Positions 9,884 to 17,596 of a DNA stretch of 64,000 nucleotides are shown piece by piece. The stretch is from Streptococcus vestibularis (GTDB lineage: Bacteria; Bacillota; Bacilli; Lactobacillales; Streptococcaceae), in contig JAABLG010000004.1 in NCBI GenBank assembly GCA_010604095.1, forward strand, positions 96,058-160,057, written 5' to 3'. Position numbers and translations under genes: made by a program. The notes under the pieces were generated by a model. That model searched no databases. It was not told the DNA's origin and was given only the letters and a program-made list of their open reading frames with translations. Every line of letters starts with the position of its first letter. Within the stretch, counting starts at the first letter, position 1.

Positions 9884-9907
9884 AAAATGGGGAATACCCC
9901 ATTTTTT
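9884..9907 (+). terminator. Terminator before the aminotransferase gene
   Basis: AAAATGGGG (9884-9892) pairs with CCCCATTTT (9897-9905) around AATA, followed by more T. Probably ends the transcript of the binding-protein pair and its 3' element. Confidence 0.8.
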
Positions 9908-9908
9908 A

Positions 9909-9937
9909 TTGAATTCTATGTTAAAAACAGGTATTAT
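9909..9937 (+). promoter_or_regulatory. Probable promoter of the aminotransferase gene
   Basis: TTGAAT (9909-9914), a 17-base spacer and TATTAT (9932-9937), immediately after the terminator and about 70 bases before the gene. Confidence 0.65.
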
Positions 9938-10008
9938 CAATGTAAGTCTGTCATAAATGACAATAAATAATGTAGTAAAGCAGAGCTTGAGATTAGCAAG
10001 GAGAGATA

Positions 10009-11118
10009 ATGAAGCTACCACGTTTTGGTGTTGAAGAATGGCTTAATGTCCATGAAAAATCCGCCATTTATGATATTGCAGGTGTTTCGATTAAGGCCCT
10101 AACCCTAGAGGAATTATTTGACCTCTCAGGTATTGATAAGGACACTTTTTTTAACCAACTTTTAAGGAAAAAGATGGATTACGGCTGGATTGAAGGGTCA
10201 CCAGAGTTCAAGGCTCAGGTGTCAAGTTTGTACAAGAATATGCCAGTTGACAATATTCTCCAAACCAACGGAGCTACAGGTGCGACTATGCTTGCCCTCT
10301 ATGCTCTGATTGAGCCAGAAGACCACGTTATCTCCATGTATCCCACCTATCAACAACTTTATGATATTCCTAAATCCCTAGGAGCAGAAGTGGATTTCTG
10401 GGAAGTTCAGGAAGATAAGGGCTGGTTGCCTGATTTGGATCAACTGCGTCGGCTGATTCGTCCTAATACCAAGATGATTTGTATTAACAATGCCAATAAT
10501 CCTACAGGTGCCCTTATGGATGCTTCCTACCTCAAGGAGTTGGTGGCCATTGCTAAGGAAGTGGGCGCCTATATTTTCTCAGATGAGGTTTATCGCAGTT
10601 TTGATCATCCTGCTCCTTCCATCGTTGACTTGTATGACAAAGGCATTACCGTCAATAGTCTGTCGAAAACCTATTCAATTCCTGGTATCCGAGTAGGTTG
10701 GGTAGCTTCTAATGCAGAGGTGGCTTCTATTCTGCGAGATTATCGTGATTACACAATGATTTGCGCCGGTGTTTTTGATGACATAGTAGCGACCCTTGTC
10801 CTCAAAAATAAGGAAGCCATCTTGGAGCGTAACCGTAAGATTGTGAGGGAAAATATAGCTCTTATGGATGCTTGGATTGCTGATGAGCCTAAGGCTTCTT
10901 GGATTCGCCCAGCTAGTGTATCGACTTCCTTTGTCAAGTTAGAGGTTCCTCGTCCCATTGAAGACTTTGCTCTTGAACTCCTACAGGACTATGGTGTTCT
11001 CATTGTTCCAGGTAACCGTTTTGACAAGGAATCCCATGTCCGCATTGGCTATTGTTGTGACAAGGAAGTTCTCCAGAAGGGCTTGGAAAAACTTTCGCAA
11101 TTTTTGCATAAATGTTGA
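10009..11118 (+). CDS. PLP-dependent aminotransferase, class I/II
   Basis: A fold-type I pyridoxal-phosphate enzyme, 369 aa. The internal aldimine lysine is K220 in SLSKTYSIPGIRVGW. The NNPTG motif (163-167) and SDEVYRS (191-197, with the aspartate that contacts the pyridine nitrogen) are intact. It probably transfers amino groups between an amino acid and a keto acid; substrate is not determinable. Placement between amino-acid-binding lipoproteins suggests it works on the amino acid they capture. The ATG at 10009 follows AGGAGAG. Its stop codon lies inside the -35 box of the next promoter. Confidence 0.88.
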   Translation: MKLPRFGVEEWLNVHEKSAIYDIAGVSIKALTLEELFDLSGIDKDTFFNQLLRKKMDYGWIEGSPEFKAQVSSLYKNMPVDNILQTNGATGATMLALYALIEPEDHVISMYPTYQQLYDIPKSLGAEVDFWEVQEDKGWLPDLDQLRRLIRPNTKMICINNANNPTGALMDASYLKELVAIAKEVGAYIFSDEVYRSFDHPAPSIVDLYDKGITVNSLSKTYSIPGIRVGWVASNAEVASILRDYRDYTMICAGVFDDIVATLVLKNKEAILERNRKIVRENIALMDAWIADEPKASWIRPASVSTSFVKLEVPRPIEDFALELLQDYGVLIVPGNRFDKESHVRIGYCCDKEVLQKGLEKLSQFLHKC

Positions 11119-11143
11119 CATTATCACTAATTTCAAGTAAAAT
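11115..11143 (+). promoter_or_regulatory. Promoter of binding-protein copy 3, overlapping the upstream stop codon
   Basis: TTGACA (11115-11120), a 17-base spacer and TAAAAT (11138-11143). The aminotransferase TGA stop (11116-11118) is part of the -35 box. Confidence 0.75.
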
Positions 11144-11179
11144 AACAAGCGAAAAATTATATTTATACAGGAGTTTCTT

Positions 11180-11980
11180 ATGAAAATGAAAAAACTTTTC
11201 CTTGGGGCTATGGCTCTCCTTGCTACTGTGACTTTAGTAGCTTGTGGGTCAAAAAAGGATGCTTACGAATCCATTAAAGAAAATAAAAAGCTTGTTGTAG
11301 CTGTGAGCCCAGACTACGCACCATTTGAGTTCAAAACTTTGATTGATGGCAAGGACCAAGTGGTTGGTTCAGATATCAAATTGGCACAAGCTATCGCCGA
11401 TGAACTCGGGGTTAAACTTGAAGTGGCGACAATGAGTTTTGACAATGTCCTCTCTAGTCTTCAAGCTGGTAAGGCTGATATTGCCATTTCAGGTATCTCA
11501 GTGACAGCTGAACGTAAGAAAACCTTTGATTTCTCAGATCCTTACTACGAAACACAAAATGCTATCATCGTACGTAAAGATCAAGCTTCTGATTACTCAA
11601 GTCTAGATGCTTTCAAGGGTAAAAAAGTAGCCGTTCAAAAAGGAGCTATTGAAGAAGGACTTTCTAAGAAACAATTGAAAGATTCAACAGTCGTATCACT
11701 GACAGCTATGGGTGAAGCTATTAACGAAGTCAAATCTGGCCAAGTTGATGCTGTTGACCTTGAAAAACCAGTAGCAGAAGGATATGTTGCCCAAAATTCA
11801 GATTTAACTTTGGCAAGCGTTGCTCTTAAAGTTAATGATGGCGATGCGAAAGCTGTTGCCATGACTAAAGGTAATGATAAGTTGAAAAAAGCTGTTAATA
11901 AAGTTATCAAGAAATTGAAAGATAATGGTACTTACGACGAGTACATCAAGGATGCTTCTAAATACACAGCAGTTGACTAA
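11180..11980 (+). CDS. Amino acid ABC transporter substrate-binding lipoprotein (copy 3)
   Basis: Third family-3 binding protein of the cluster, 266 aa. The lipobox cysteine is residue 22 (LVAC). It has the YAPFEFK, GSDIKLAQAIAD and KADIAISGIS segments. At DNA level it is clearly more diverged from copies 1 and 2 than they are from each other in the central tract. The ATG at 11180 follows ACAGGAG. It has its own promoter and terminator and, like copy 2, is followed by the structured element. No cognate permease is nearby; ligand unknown. Confidence 0.9.
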   Translation: MKMKKLFLGAMALLATVTLVACGSKKDAYESIKENKKLVVAVSPDYAPFEFKTLIDGKDQVVGSDIKLAQAIADELGVKLEVATMSFDNVLSSLQAGKADIAISGISVTAERKKTFDFSDPYYETQNAIIVRKDQASDYSSLDAFKGKKVAVQKGAIEEGLSKKQLKDSTVVSLTAMGEAINEVKSGQVDAVDLEKPVAEGYVAQNSDLTLASVALKVNDGDAKAVAMTKGNDKLKKAVNKVIKKLKDNGTYDEYIKDASKYTAVD

Positions 11981-12014
11981 AATAGGAACTGGAGATGATT
12001 TCTCTAGTTAGCTT

Positions 12015-12034
12015 GAAGACCAAGTCTTCTTTTT
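12015..12034 (+). terminator. Terminator of binding-protein copy 3
   Basis: GAAGAC (12015-12020) and GTCTTC (12024-12029) with a three-base loop, followed by TTTTT. A second hairpin, AACTGGAGA/TCTCTAGTT with one wobble, lies just upstream (about 11987-12009). Confidence 0.75.
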
Positions 12035-12156
12035 GAGACTTTCCTTAGGTGAAGTTGGAACTTATCCTTTCCTAAGGAGGTTTCAAACCTAGAATCTCAA
12101 AACTACCAGCGCCTGAAACTATAGAAGTTTCAGGCGTTTTATCGTGGCAGAAAGTT
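12035..12156 (+). other. Structured intergenic element, copy B
   Basis: Relative of the element at 9694-9828. Shared blocks in the same order are GACTTTCCTTAGGTGA, then CCTA plus ATCTCAAAA, then a CGCCTGAAAC/GTTTCAGGCG hairpin (12110-12135), then a closing GAAAGT (12150-12155). Loop sequences differ while stems are kept, which favours a folded RNA or a mobile repeat with conserved hairpins. It begins directly after the terminator of the upstream gene. Confidence 0.55.
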
Positions 12157-12332
12157 GTGTTAATAATCTCCTTATTGGAGAAAGGAATACACTAAGGCTT
12201 TTGAAGTGATACTTAGGTCATCTCATTATTTAAAATGCTCTGTATATGTATTGACAAGAGAAATTTTTATTATGCCTAAGGAAGTAAAAACCTATCTAGA
12301 ATTTCAAAAGGTGGAAACCTAAAAGATATTTC
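12157..12332. other. Intergenic stretch with no recognised gene
   Basis: Between structured element B and the rpsU promoter. AT-rich and with stops in all frames as far as I can read. A TTGACA near 12253 has no -10 box at correct spacing. Nothing else seen. Confidence 0.5.
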
Positions 12333-12361
12333 TTGACAGACAAAGATGAGTTTTGTATACT
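12333..12361 (+). promoter_or_regulatory. Strong rpsU promoter
   Basis: TTGACA (12333-12338), a 17-base spacer and TATACT (12356-12361), 48 bases before the rpsU start. Confidence 0.85.
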
Positions 12362-12408
12362 TGAATAGAACGTGTAAAATGTTACATTATCTTGAGGAGG
12401 TGAATTCA

Positions 12409-12585
12409 ATGTCAAAAACAGTTGTTCGTAAAAACGAATCACTTGACGACGCTCTTCGTCGTTTCAAACGTTCTGTGACTAAAGCTGGTACTCTTCAAGA
12501 GGCTCGTAAACGTGAACATTACGAAAAACCTTCTGTAAAACGTAAACGTAAATCAGAAGCAGCTCGCAAACGTAAAAAATTCTAA
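12409..12585 (+). CDS. rpsU: 30S ribosomal protein S21
   Basis: Small-subunit ribosomal protein, 58 aa, very basic, ending in a Lys/Arg-rich tail ([15 protein letters not shown]). S21 assists initiation on the 30S platform near the anti-Shine-Dalgarno end of 16S rRNA. The ATG at 12409 is preceded by GAGGAGGTG at 12394-12402, a near-perfect ribosome site; an upstream in-frame start at 12346 would lie inside the promoter and is rejected. It is monocistronic, between a consensus promoter and a terminator, rather than fused to the dnaG-rpoD operon downstream as in some bacteria. Confidence 0.97.
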   Translation: MSKTVVRKNESLDDALRRFKRSVTKAGTLQEARKREHYEKPSVKRKRKSEAARKRKKF

Positions 12586-12605
12586 TTAAGAATGATTCTA
12601 TAGCA

Positions 12606-12637
12606 AAAAAGCTTGAGTATATTCTCAAGTTTTTTTC
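12606..12637 (+). terminator. rpsU terminator
   Basis: CTTGAG and CTCAAG arms around TATATT, with A residues before and a seven-T run after. Confidence 0.85.
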
Positions 12638-12678
12638 TGTTTTAGCGAATAGATAAGACAGTTGGTTTTACTAAAACG

Positions 12679-12712
12679 AAAAAGATGTCTAATAATTATC
12701 AGACATCTTAGT
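12679..12712 (-). terminator. mscL terminator
   Basis: On the minus strand, AAGATGTCT pairs with AGACATCTT around a ten-base loop, followed by TTTCG. Confidence 0.75.
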
Positions 12713-12742
12713 TTCATATGCTTTTAGTTAAACAAATAGAGA

Positions 12743-13123
12743 TTATTTGTTTGCAAGAAGGTCGCGGATTTCAGCGAGCAATTCTTCTTGTGATGGACCA
12801 GCATTTTCAGCAGCTTCTTTAGCGGCTTTATTGCTAAGAGCAGTTGCTTTACCAGCAGCTTTAACAACGAAGAAGAGAGTAGTACCAACGATGATGAAGT
12901 TGATGACTGCGCTCAAGAAGCTACCGTATGCGATACCGTTCCATGACAATTTAGAAAGGTTTTCAACGTTAGCAGCCTTAACAACTGGGTTAAGGATAAG
13001 TGGTGTGATGATATCACCAACAAGTGAAGTAATGATAGCGTTGAAAGCAGCCCCCATAACAACGGCTACAGCAAGGTCAAGGACATTCCCCTTGAACAAA
13101 AAGTCTTTAAGCTCTTTAATCAT
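12743..13123 (-). CDS. mscL: Large-conductance mechanosensitive channel
   Basis: Homopentameric membrane channel that opens under high membrane tension and vents solutes during hypo-osmotic shock. It has 126 aa, normal for Gram-positive MscL. The N-terminal amphipathic helix (IKELKDFLFKGNVLDLAVA) leads into helix 1 with the small-residue gate (AVVMGAAFNAIITSLV). The periplasmic loop is followed by helix 2 (about 68-92), and the C-terminal cytoplasmic helix (SQEELLAEIRDLL) is present. It stands alone on the minus strand with its own promoter and terminator. Confidence 0.96.
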   Translation of the reverse strand: MIKELKDFLFKGNVLDLAVAVVMGAAFNAIITSLVGDIITPLILNPVVKAANVENLSKLSWNGIAYGSFLSAVINFIIVGTTLFFVVKAAGKATALSNKAAKEAAENAGPSQEELLAEIRDLLANK

Positions 13124-13159
13124 TTTGACAATGATTCCTTTCTTTTATTTACTTTTAAT

Positions 13160-13188
13160 AGTTTATCTGATTTTATATATCTTTACAA
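13160..13188 (-). promoter_or_regulatory. Probable mscL promoter
   Basis: On the minus strand, TTGTAA (13188-13183), a 17-base spacer and TAAACT (13165-13160), about 37 bases before the mscL start. Confidence 0.55.
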
Positions 13189-13236
13189 GGGATTTGCTCA
13201 GAAAAATCATTTTTATTTTACTTTCATTTTTCATCA

Positions 13237-13245
13237 TGCTATAAT
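13237..13245 (+). promoter_or_regulatory. Extended -10 promoter of dnaG-rpoD
   Basis: TGCTATAAT with TATAAT at 13240-13245, 40 bases before the dnaG start. No convincing -35 box. Confidence 0.65.
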
Positions 13246-13284
13246 TAAGGGTAATGCAATTATGGTAAGATAGGGGGCGAGTAG

Positions 13285-15096
13285 ATGGCAATTGACAAAG
13301 CTTTAATAGAAGATATTAAGAGCAGTACCAATATCGTTGACGTGATTGGTGAAGTTGTCAGTCTAAATCGAGCAGGTCGCAATTACCTCGGACTTTGTCC
13401 CTTCCATAAGGAGAAAACCCCCTCTTTTAACGTTATTGAGGACAGGCAGTTTTACCATTGCTTTGGTTGTGGAAAGTCTGGGGATGTCTTTAAATTTTTA
13501 GAAGAATACCGTCAGATTTCTTTCCAAGAAAGTGTCAAGGTTCTGGCAGATCGCTTAGGTATCGCAGTTACGATAGATGCGCCAAGGCAATCCCAACAGC
13601 AGCATTCTCCAAATCAAGCTTTTTATGATCTTCATGAGGATGCTCTCAAATTCTATCATGCAGTCCTGATGACGACTAAGATAGGAGAGACGGCGCGTGC
13701 TTATCTTTATGAGCGTGGCATGACTGACGATTTACTTAAGGCCTTTCAGATTGGTCTATCCCCTGACGAACCAGATTATCTCTATCAGTCTGTTTCCAAA
13801 AAATACGACGAAGAGGTGCTGACAGAATCAGGTCTTTTTAATCTTTCTGAAAGTAATCGTCTTTTCGATACCTTTAAAAATCGAATCATGTTTCCGCTCA
13901 AAAATGAATTCGGTAAGACAATAGGTTTTTCAGGTCGTGTTTGGACTAAGGAAGCTATTGAACAAGGGCAAGCTAAGTACAAAAATACCAGAGCTACTCG
14001 CATTTTCAATAAATCCTATGAACTCTACCACTTAGATCAGGCTAAGCCAGTGATTCAGAAGACTCATGAAGTCTATTTGATGGAGGGCTTCATGGATGTT
14101 ATTGCTGCTTATAGGGCTGGGCAGGTCAATGCGGTAGCTTCTATGGGAACGGCTCTGACGCCTGAACATGTCAATCGTCTTCGAAAATTAACCAAGAAGA
14201 TTGTTTTGACTTATGATGGTGATAAGGCTGGGCAAAATGCTATTGCTAAGTCTTTGGAGCTTTTGTCGGACTTCCAGGTCGATATTGTTAAAATACCAGA
14301 CAATATGGATCCTGATGAGTACCTTCAAAAAACATCTGAAGAGGCTTTGGGTAAACTGCTGGTCGAGTCTCGCATCTCAGATGTGGAATTTTGGATTGGC
14401 CAACTTAAACCTGCTAATGTAGATAATCTTCAAGCAGAGATTGCTTATGTTGAGCAGATTGCAAAGATTATTGCCAAGTCACCATCTGTGACGGCGCAAA
14501 ATTCTTACATTTCTAAGGTGGCTGACTTACTGCCTGACTTTGACTTTTTCCAAGTTGAGCAAGCAGTTAACAACGAGCGCCTGACCTTGAGAAATCAGCA
14601 GACGGCTCAATTATCGGCTGCTAGTAATAGTGCTTATGAGTCTTCAGCGTCAGGATTCAGAGGGACGGTCAAACTACCTTCTACACCTAAGATTACAGGC
14701 CTTCGTCGAGCGGAAAACCAACTCTTCCATCGCATGTTAAATCATCCGATGATTTTGAATGACTATCGCATGAGAGAGGAGTTTTTCTTCCAAACACCTG
14801 AGTTAGAGGAGCTCTATCATATTCTGAAGCAAGATGGTCAAATCGATACGGTGGCCTTGTCTGTACTTTCTCAAGAGGTGCAAACAGCCTATTATCAGGT
14901 TTTAGAGGAGATTTTGCCACCTGAAACCAGTTTAGAGGAAGTCCAGGCTATTGAAGAGCGTAGAAATCATTTTCTGAGGGAACAGGACTTCCGTAGGCAA
15001 AGTAAACAAATAAGAGAATCAAGTAACCACGGTGATGTGGATGCAGCGGTAGAAGCGCTGCAAATGCTCATCGACCAAAAACGAGATATGGAGTAA
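13285..15096 (+). CDS. dnaG: DNA primase
   Basis: Synthesises RNA primers at the replication fork with the DnaB-type helicase. It has 603 aa. The N-terminal CHC2 zinc finger uses C38, H41, C59 and C62. The Toprim catalytic domain has EGFMDVIAAYRAG (near 267) and the DGDKAGQNA acidic motif (near 311). The C-terminal part (about 430-603) is the helicase-interaction region. The ATG at 13285 follows GGGGGCGAG. It is the first gene of a classic macromolecular-synthesis operon, with rpoD three bases downstream. Confidence 0.96.
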   Translation: MAIDKALIEDIKSSTNIVDVIGEVVSLNRAGRNYLGLCPFHKEKTPSFNVIEDRQFYHCFGCGKSGDVFKFLEEYRQISFQESVKVLADRLGIAVTIDAPRQSQQQHSPNQAFYDLHEDALKFYHAVLMTTKIGETARAYLYERGMTDDLLKAFQIGLSPDEPDYLYQSVSKKYDEEVLTESGLFNLSESNRLFDTFKNRIMFPLKNEFGKTIGFSGRVWTKEAIEQGQAKYKNTRATRIFNKSYELYHLDQAKPVIQKTHEVYLMEGFMDVIAAYRAGQVNAVASMGTALTPEHVNRLRKLTKKIVLTYDGDKAGQNAIAKSLELLSDFQVDIVKIPDNMDPDEYLQKTSEEALGKLLVESRISDVEFWIGQLKPANVDNLQAEIAYVEQIAKIIAKSPSVTAQNSYISKVADLLPDFDFFQVEQAVNNERLTLRNQQTAQLSAASNSAYESSASGFRGTVKLPSTPKITGLRRAENQLFHRMLNHPMILNDYRMREEFFFQTPELEELYHILKQDGQIDTVALSVLSQEVQTAYYQVLEEILPPETSLEEVQAIEERRNHFLREQDFRRQSKQIRESSNHGDVDAAVEALQMLIDQKRDME

Positions 15097-15099
15097 CAC

Positions 15100-16209
15100 A
15101 TGGCAAAGAAAAAACAAAATACAGCATTTAACGTTCAAGTCGCTGATTTCATCCGTAACCACAAAAAGGCTGGTACAGCAATTGATGATGAAGTCACAGA
15201 GAAACTAGTTATCCCATTTGTTCTTGATGCTGATGGGATTGATGACCTTTTGGAACGTTTGACAGACGGTGGTATCTCTATCACAGATAAGGACGGAAAT
15301 CCTTCATCTAAATATGTTGTTGAAGCCCCAAAACCAGAAGAGTTGACAGACGAGGAGCTTCTTGGTTCAAACTCAGCTAAGGTCAATGACCCTGTTCGTA
15401 TGTACCTCAAAGAGATTGGGGTAGTGCCTCTCTTGAGTAACGAAGAGGAAAAAGAATTGGCTATCGCTGTTGAAAATGGTGACTTGGAAGCGAAACAACG
15501 TTTGGCAGAAGCTAACCTTCGTTTGGTAGTCTCAATCGCTAAACGTTATGTGGGACGTGGCATGCAGTTCTTGGACTTGATTCAAGAAGGTAACATGGGG
15601 CTTATGAAAGCCGTTGAGAAATTTGACTACTCTAAAGGTTTCAAATTCTCAACTTATGCGACATGGTGGATTCGTCAAGCAATCACACGTGCCATCGCAG
15701 ACCAAGCACGTACCATCCGTATCCCAGTTCACATGGTTGAAACTATCAATAAATTGGTCCGTGAACAACGTAATCTTTTGCAAGAGTTGGGCCAAGACCC
15801 TACACCTGAACAAATTGCAGAGCGCATGGATATGACACCAGATAAGGTCCGTGAAATCCTCAAGATTGCTCAAGAACCAGTCTCACTTGAAACACCTATT
15901 GGTGAAGAAGATGACAGTCATTTGGGTGACTTTATCGAAGATGAAGTTATTGAAAATCCAGTCGATTACACGACTCGTGTCGTTCTTCGTGAACAATTGG
16001 ATGAAGTCCTTGATACGTTGACAGACCGTGAAGAAAACGTTCTTCGTCTCCGTTTTGGTCTTGACGATGGGAAGATGCGTACTTTGGAAGATGTTGGTAA
16101 AGTCTTCAACGTTACTCGTGAACGTATTCGTCAGATTGAAGCTAAAGCCCTTCGTAAATTGCGCCACCCAAGTCGTAGTAAACAACTTAAGGACTTTATT
16201 GAAGACTAA
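15100..16209 (+). CDS. rpoD: RNA polymerase primary sigma factor (sigma-70/SigA)
   Basis: Housekeeping sigma factor, 369 aa, a short Gram-positive form without the large non-conserved region. Region 1.2 starts near 98 ([11 protein letters not shown]). Region 2 is about 135-205, with the -10-melting sequence [18 protein letters not shown]. Region 3 follows, and region 4 ends in the -35-binding helix-turn-helix ([20 protein letters not shown]). The start at 15100 is preceded by GGAG, which overlaps the end of dnaG. The GC-rich hairpin after the stop could attenuate transcription into the next gene. Confidence 0.98.
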   Translation: MAKKKQNTAFNVQVADFIRNHKKAGTAIDDEVTEKLVIPFVLDADGIDDLLERLTDGGISITDKDGNPSSKYVVEAPKPEELTDEELLGSNSAKVNDPVRMYLKEIGVVPLLSNEEEKELAIAVENGDLEAKQRLAEANLRLVVSIAKRYVGRGMQFLDLIQEGNMGLMKAVEKFDYSKGFKFSTYATWWIRQAITRAIADQARTIRIPVHMVETINKLVREQRNLLQELGQDPTPEQIAERMDMTPDKVREILKIAQEPVSLETPIGEEDDSHLGDFIEDEVIENPVDYTTRVVLREQLDEVLDTLTDREENVLRLRFGLDDGKMRTLEDVGKVFNVTRERIRQIEAKALRKLRHPSRSKQLKDFIED

Positions 16210-16224
16210 GATAGTAAATGGAAG

Positions 16225-16249
16225 GGGCCTGATTATTAGGCCCTGATTT
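16225..16249 (+). terminator. Weak terminator or attenuator after rpoD
   Basis: GGGCCT and AGGCCC arms around GATTATT, followed by TGATTTT, a poor T tract. It lies between rpoD and the SufT-like gene and may permit read-through. Confidence 0.5.
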
Positions 16250-16262
16250 TGGAGGAAAAACT

Positions 16263-16598
16263 ATGTCTGAAGTGACCTATACTGAAGCAGAAATTGAAAA
16301 AATCAAAGACCGTATCTTGGAAGCCCTGGAAATGGTTATCGACCCAGAGCTAGGGATTGATATTGTTAACTTAGGCCTCATTTACGACATCCGTTTTGAG
16401 CAGGATGGTTCCACTGAGATTGATATGACCTTGACAACGATAGGTTGTCCTTTGGCAGATCTTTTGACAGACCAAATTCATGATGCCATGAAAGAGGTGC
16501 CAGAAGTCACTAAGACTGAAGTGAAGTTGGTCTGGACACCAGCTTGGTCTGTAGAAAAAATGAGCCGTTATGCCCGTATCGCTCTAGGTATTCGTTAG
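16263..16598 (+). CDS. SufT/MIP18-like (DUF59) iron-sulfur cluster assembly factor
   Basis: A 111-aa MIP18-family protein. The DPELGIDIVNLGLIYDI segment (28-44) and the conserved cysteine C62 in TTIGCPLAD are characteristic. Family members help load iron-sulfur clusters onto client proteins; in Firmicutes such stand-alone proteins are called SufT. The role here is inferred from the family. GGAGG precedes the ATG at 16263. A glycosyltransferase follows ten bases after the stop, so both probably belong to one transcript. Confidence 0.88.
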   Translation: MSEVTYTEAEIEKIKDRILEALEMVIDPELGIDIVNLGLIYDIRFEQDGSTEIDMTLTTIGCPLADLLTDQIHDAMKEVPEVTKTEVKLVWTPAWSVEKMSRYARIALGIR

Positions 16599-16608
16599 GA
16601 GAACGTTT

Positions 16609-17535
16609 ATGAAAACACTGGCTATCGTTGTCCCCTGTTATAACGAAGAAGAGACTATTCATCCGTTTTTAGAAGCTTGTCAGGCTGTTGAAAAGCAGAT
16701 AGCCAATCAACTGGCATTCAACTATTACTTTGTGAATGATGGTTCTAAGGATAAAACTTTAGAGGTATTGAGACAGGTTTCAAAGCAATTTGAAAATGTT
16801 CACTATCTATCTTTCTCACGTAATTTTGGTAAGGAAGCTGGCTTGCTTGCAGGTCTTGAAGCAGCTCAGGGTGACTATGTGACAGTTATGGATGCTGACC
16901 TTCAGGATCCACCTGAACTGCTTATTGAGATGTATACCAAAATTCAAGAAGGTTATGATGTTGTTGGGACTCGTCGTGCTGACCGTAAGGGAGAGCCTCC
17001 GATTCGTTCCATCTTTGCCAAGACTTTCTATTGGCTAATTAACAAAGTTTCTGACACCGAGATGGTTGATGGCGCACGTGATTTTCGTTTGATGACTCGC
17101 CAGGTTGTTGATGCTATCCTAGAACTCAAAGAGGTTAATCGTTTTTCAAAGGGACTCTTTTCTTGGGTTGGTTTCGATGTGGCCTATGTTTCTTATGAAA
17201 ATCGTGAACGTGTAGCTGGAGAAACCTCTTGGTCTTTCTGGAAACTATTGAATTACTCTTTAGATGGTTTTATCAACTTTTCAGAAGTTCCTTTGAAACT
17301 AGCTACATGGGCAGGAACATTCTCATTCTTGATTTCTTTGGTTGGAATTGTTTTCGTCATTATCAGAAAGTTGACCATCGGTGGAAGCGTAGCTGGTTGG
17401 GCGAGTCTTGTCTCTATTATCCTCTTTATTGGAGGTATTCAGCTCTTAGCGCTTGGTATCATCGGTCACTACATTTCCAAGATTTTCTTAGAAACTAAGA
17501 AACGACCAGTGTATATAATTAAAGAAAAAGGGTGA
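16609..17535 (+). CDS. Membrane-anchored GT2 glycosyltransferase, probable undecaprenyl-phosphate sugar synthase (GtrB/SccN type)
   Basis: A 308-aa GT2 enzyme. The nucleotide-sugar-binding VPCYNEEETI (8-17), the catalytic DAD at 95-97 (VMDADLQDP) and two C-terminal membrane helices (about 230-255 and 262-290) give the architecture of GtrB/DPM1-type enzymes that make polyprenyl-phosphate-glucose or similar donors. Such a donor would feed GT-C transferases like those at 18448 and 24352 that decorate the rhamnan. The sugar is not determinable. It lies just upstream of rmlD but is separated from it by a terminator whose stem contains this gene's stop codon. Confidence 0.87.
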   Translation: MKTLAIVVPCYNEEETIHPFLEACQAVEKQIANQLAFNYYFVNDGSKDKTLEVLRQVSKQFENVHYLSFSRNFGKEAGLLAGLEAAQGDYVTVMDADLQDPPELLIEMYTKIQEGYDVVGTRRADRKGEPPIRSIFAKTFYWLINKVSDTEMVDGARDFRLMTRQVVDAILELKEVNRFSKGLFSWVGFDVAYVSYENRERVAGETSWSFWKLLNYSLDGFINFSEVPLKLATWAGTFSFLISLVGIVFVIIRKLTIGGSVAGWASLVSIILFIGGIQLLALGIIGHYISKIFLETKKRPVYIIKEKG

Positions 17536-17553
17536 ATTTTCACCCTTTTTTTG
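17525..17553 (+). terminator. Terminator overlapping the end of the GT2 gene
   Basis: AAAAAGGGTG (17525-17534) pairs with CACCCTTTTT (17541-17550) around AATTTT. The GT2 stop codon (17533-17535) lies at the stem-loop junction. Confidence 0.85.
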
Positions 17554-17596
17554 TTAAAATGAAAGTGCTATTAATGAGAATTACAAGGAGAATATT

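Noticed and set aside
12253-12277. TTGACA near 12253 as an extra promoter before rpsU
   Set aside because: The nearest TATTAT is only 11 bases away; no -10 box at 16-18 bases. The promoter at 12333-12361 is far better.
16609-17535. Assigning this GT2 as the missing RgpE
   Set aside because: It has two C-terminal membrane helices and the DPM1/GtrB layout, and lies outside rgpD-rgpF. It fits a lipid-phosphate sugar synthase better.
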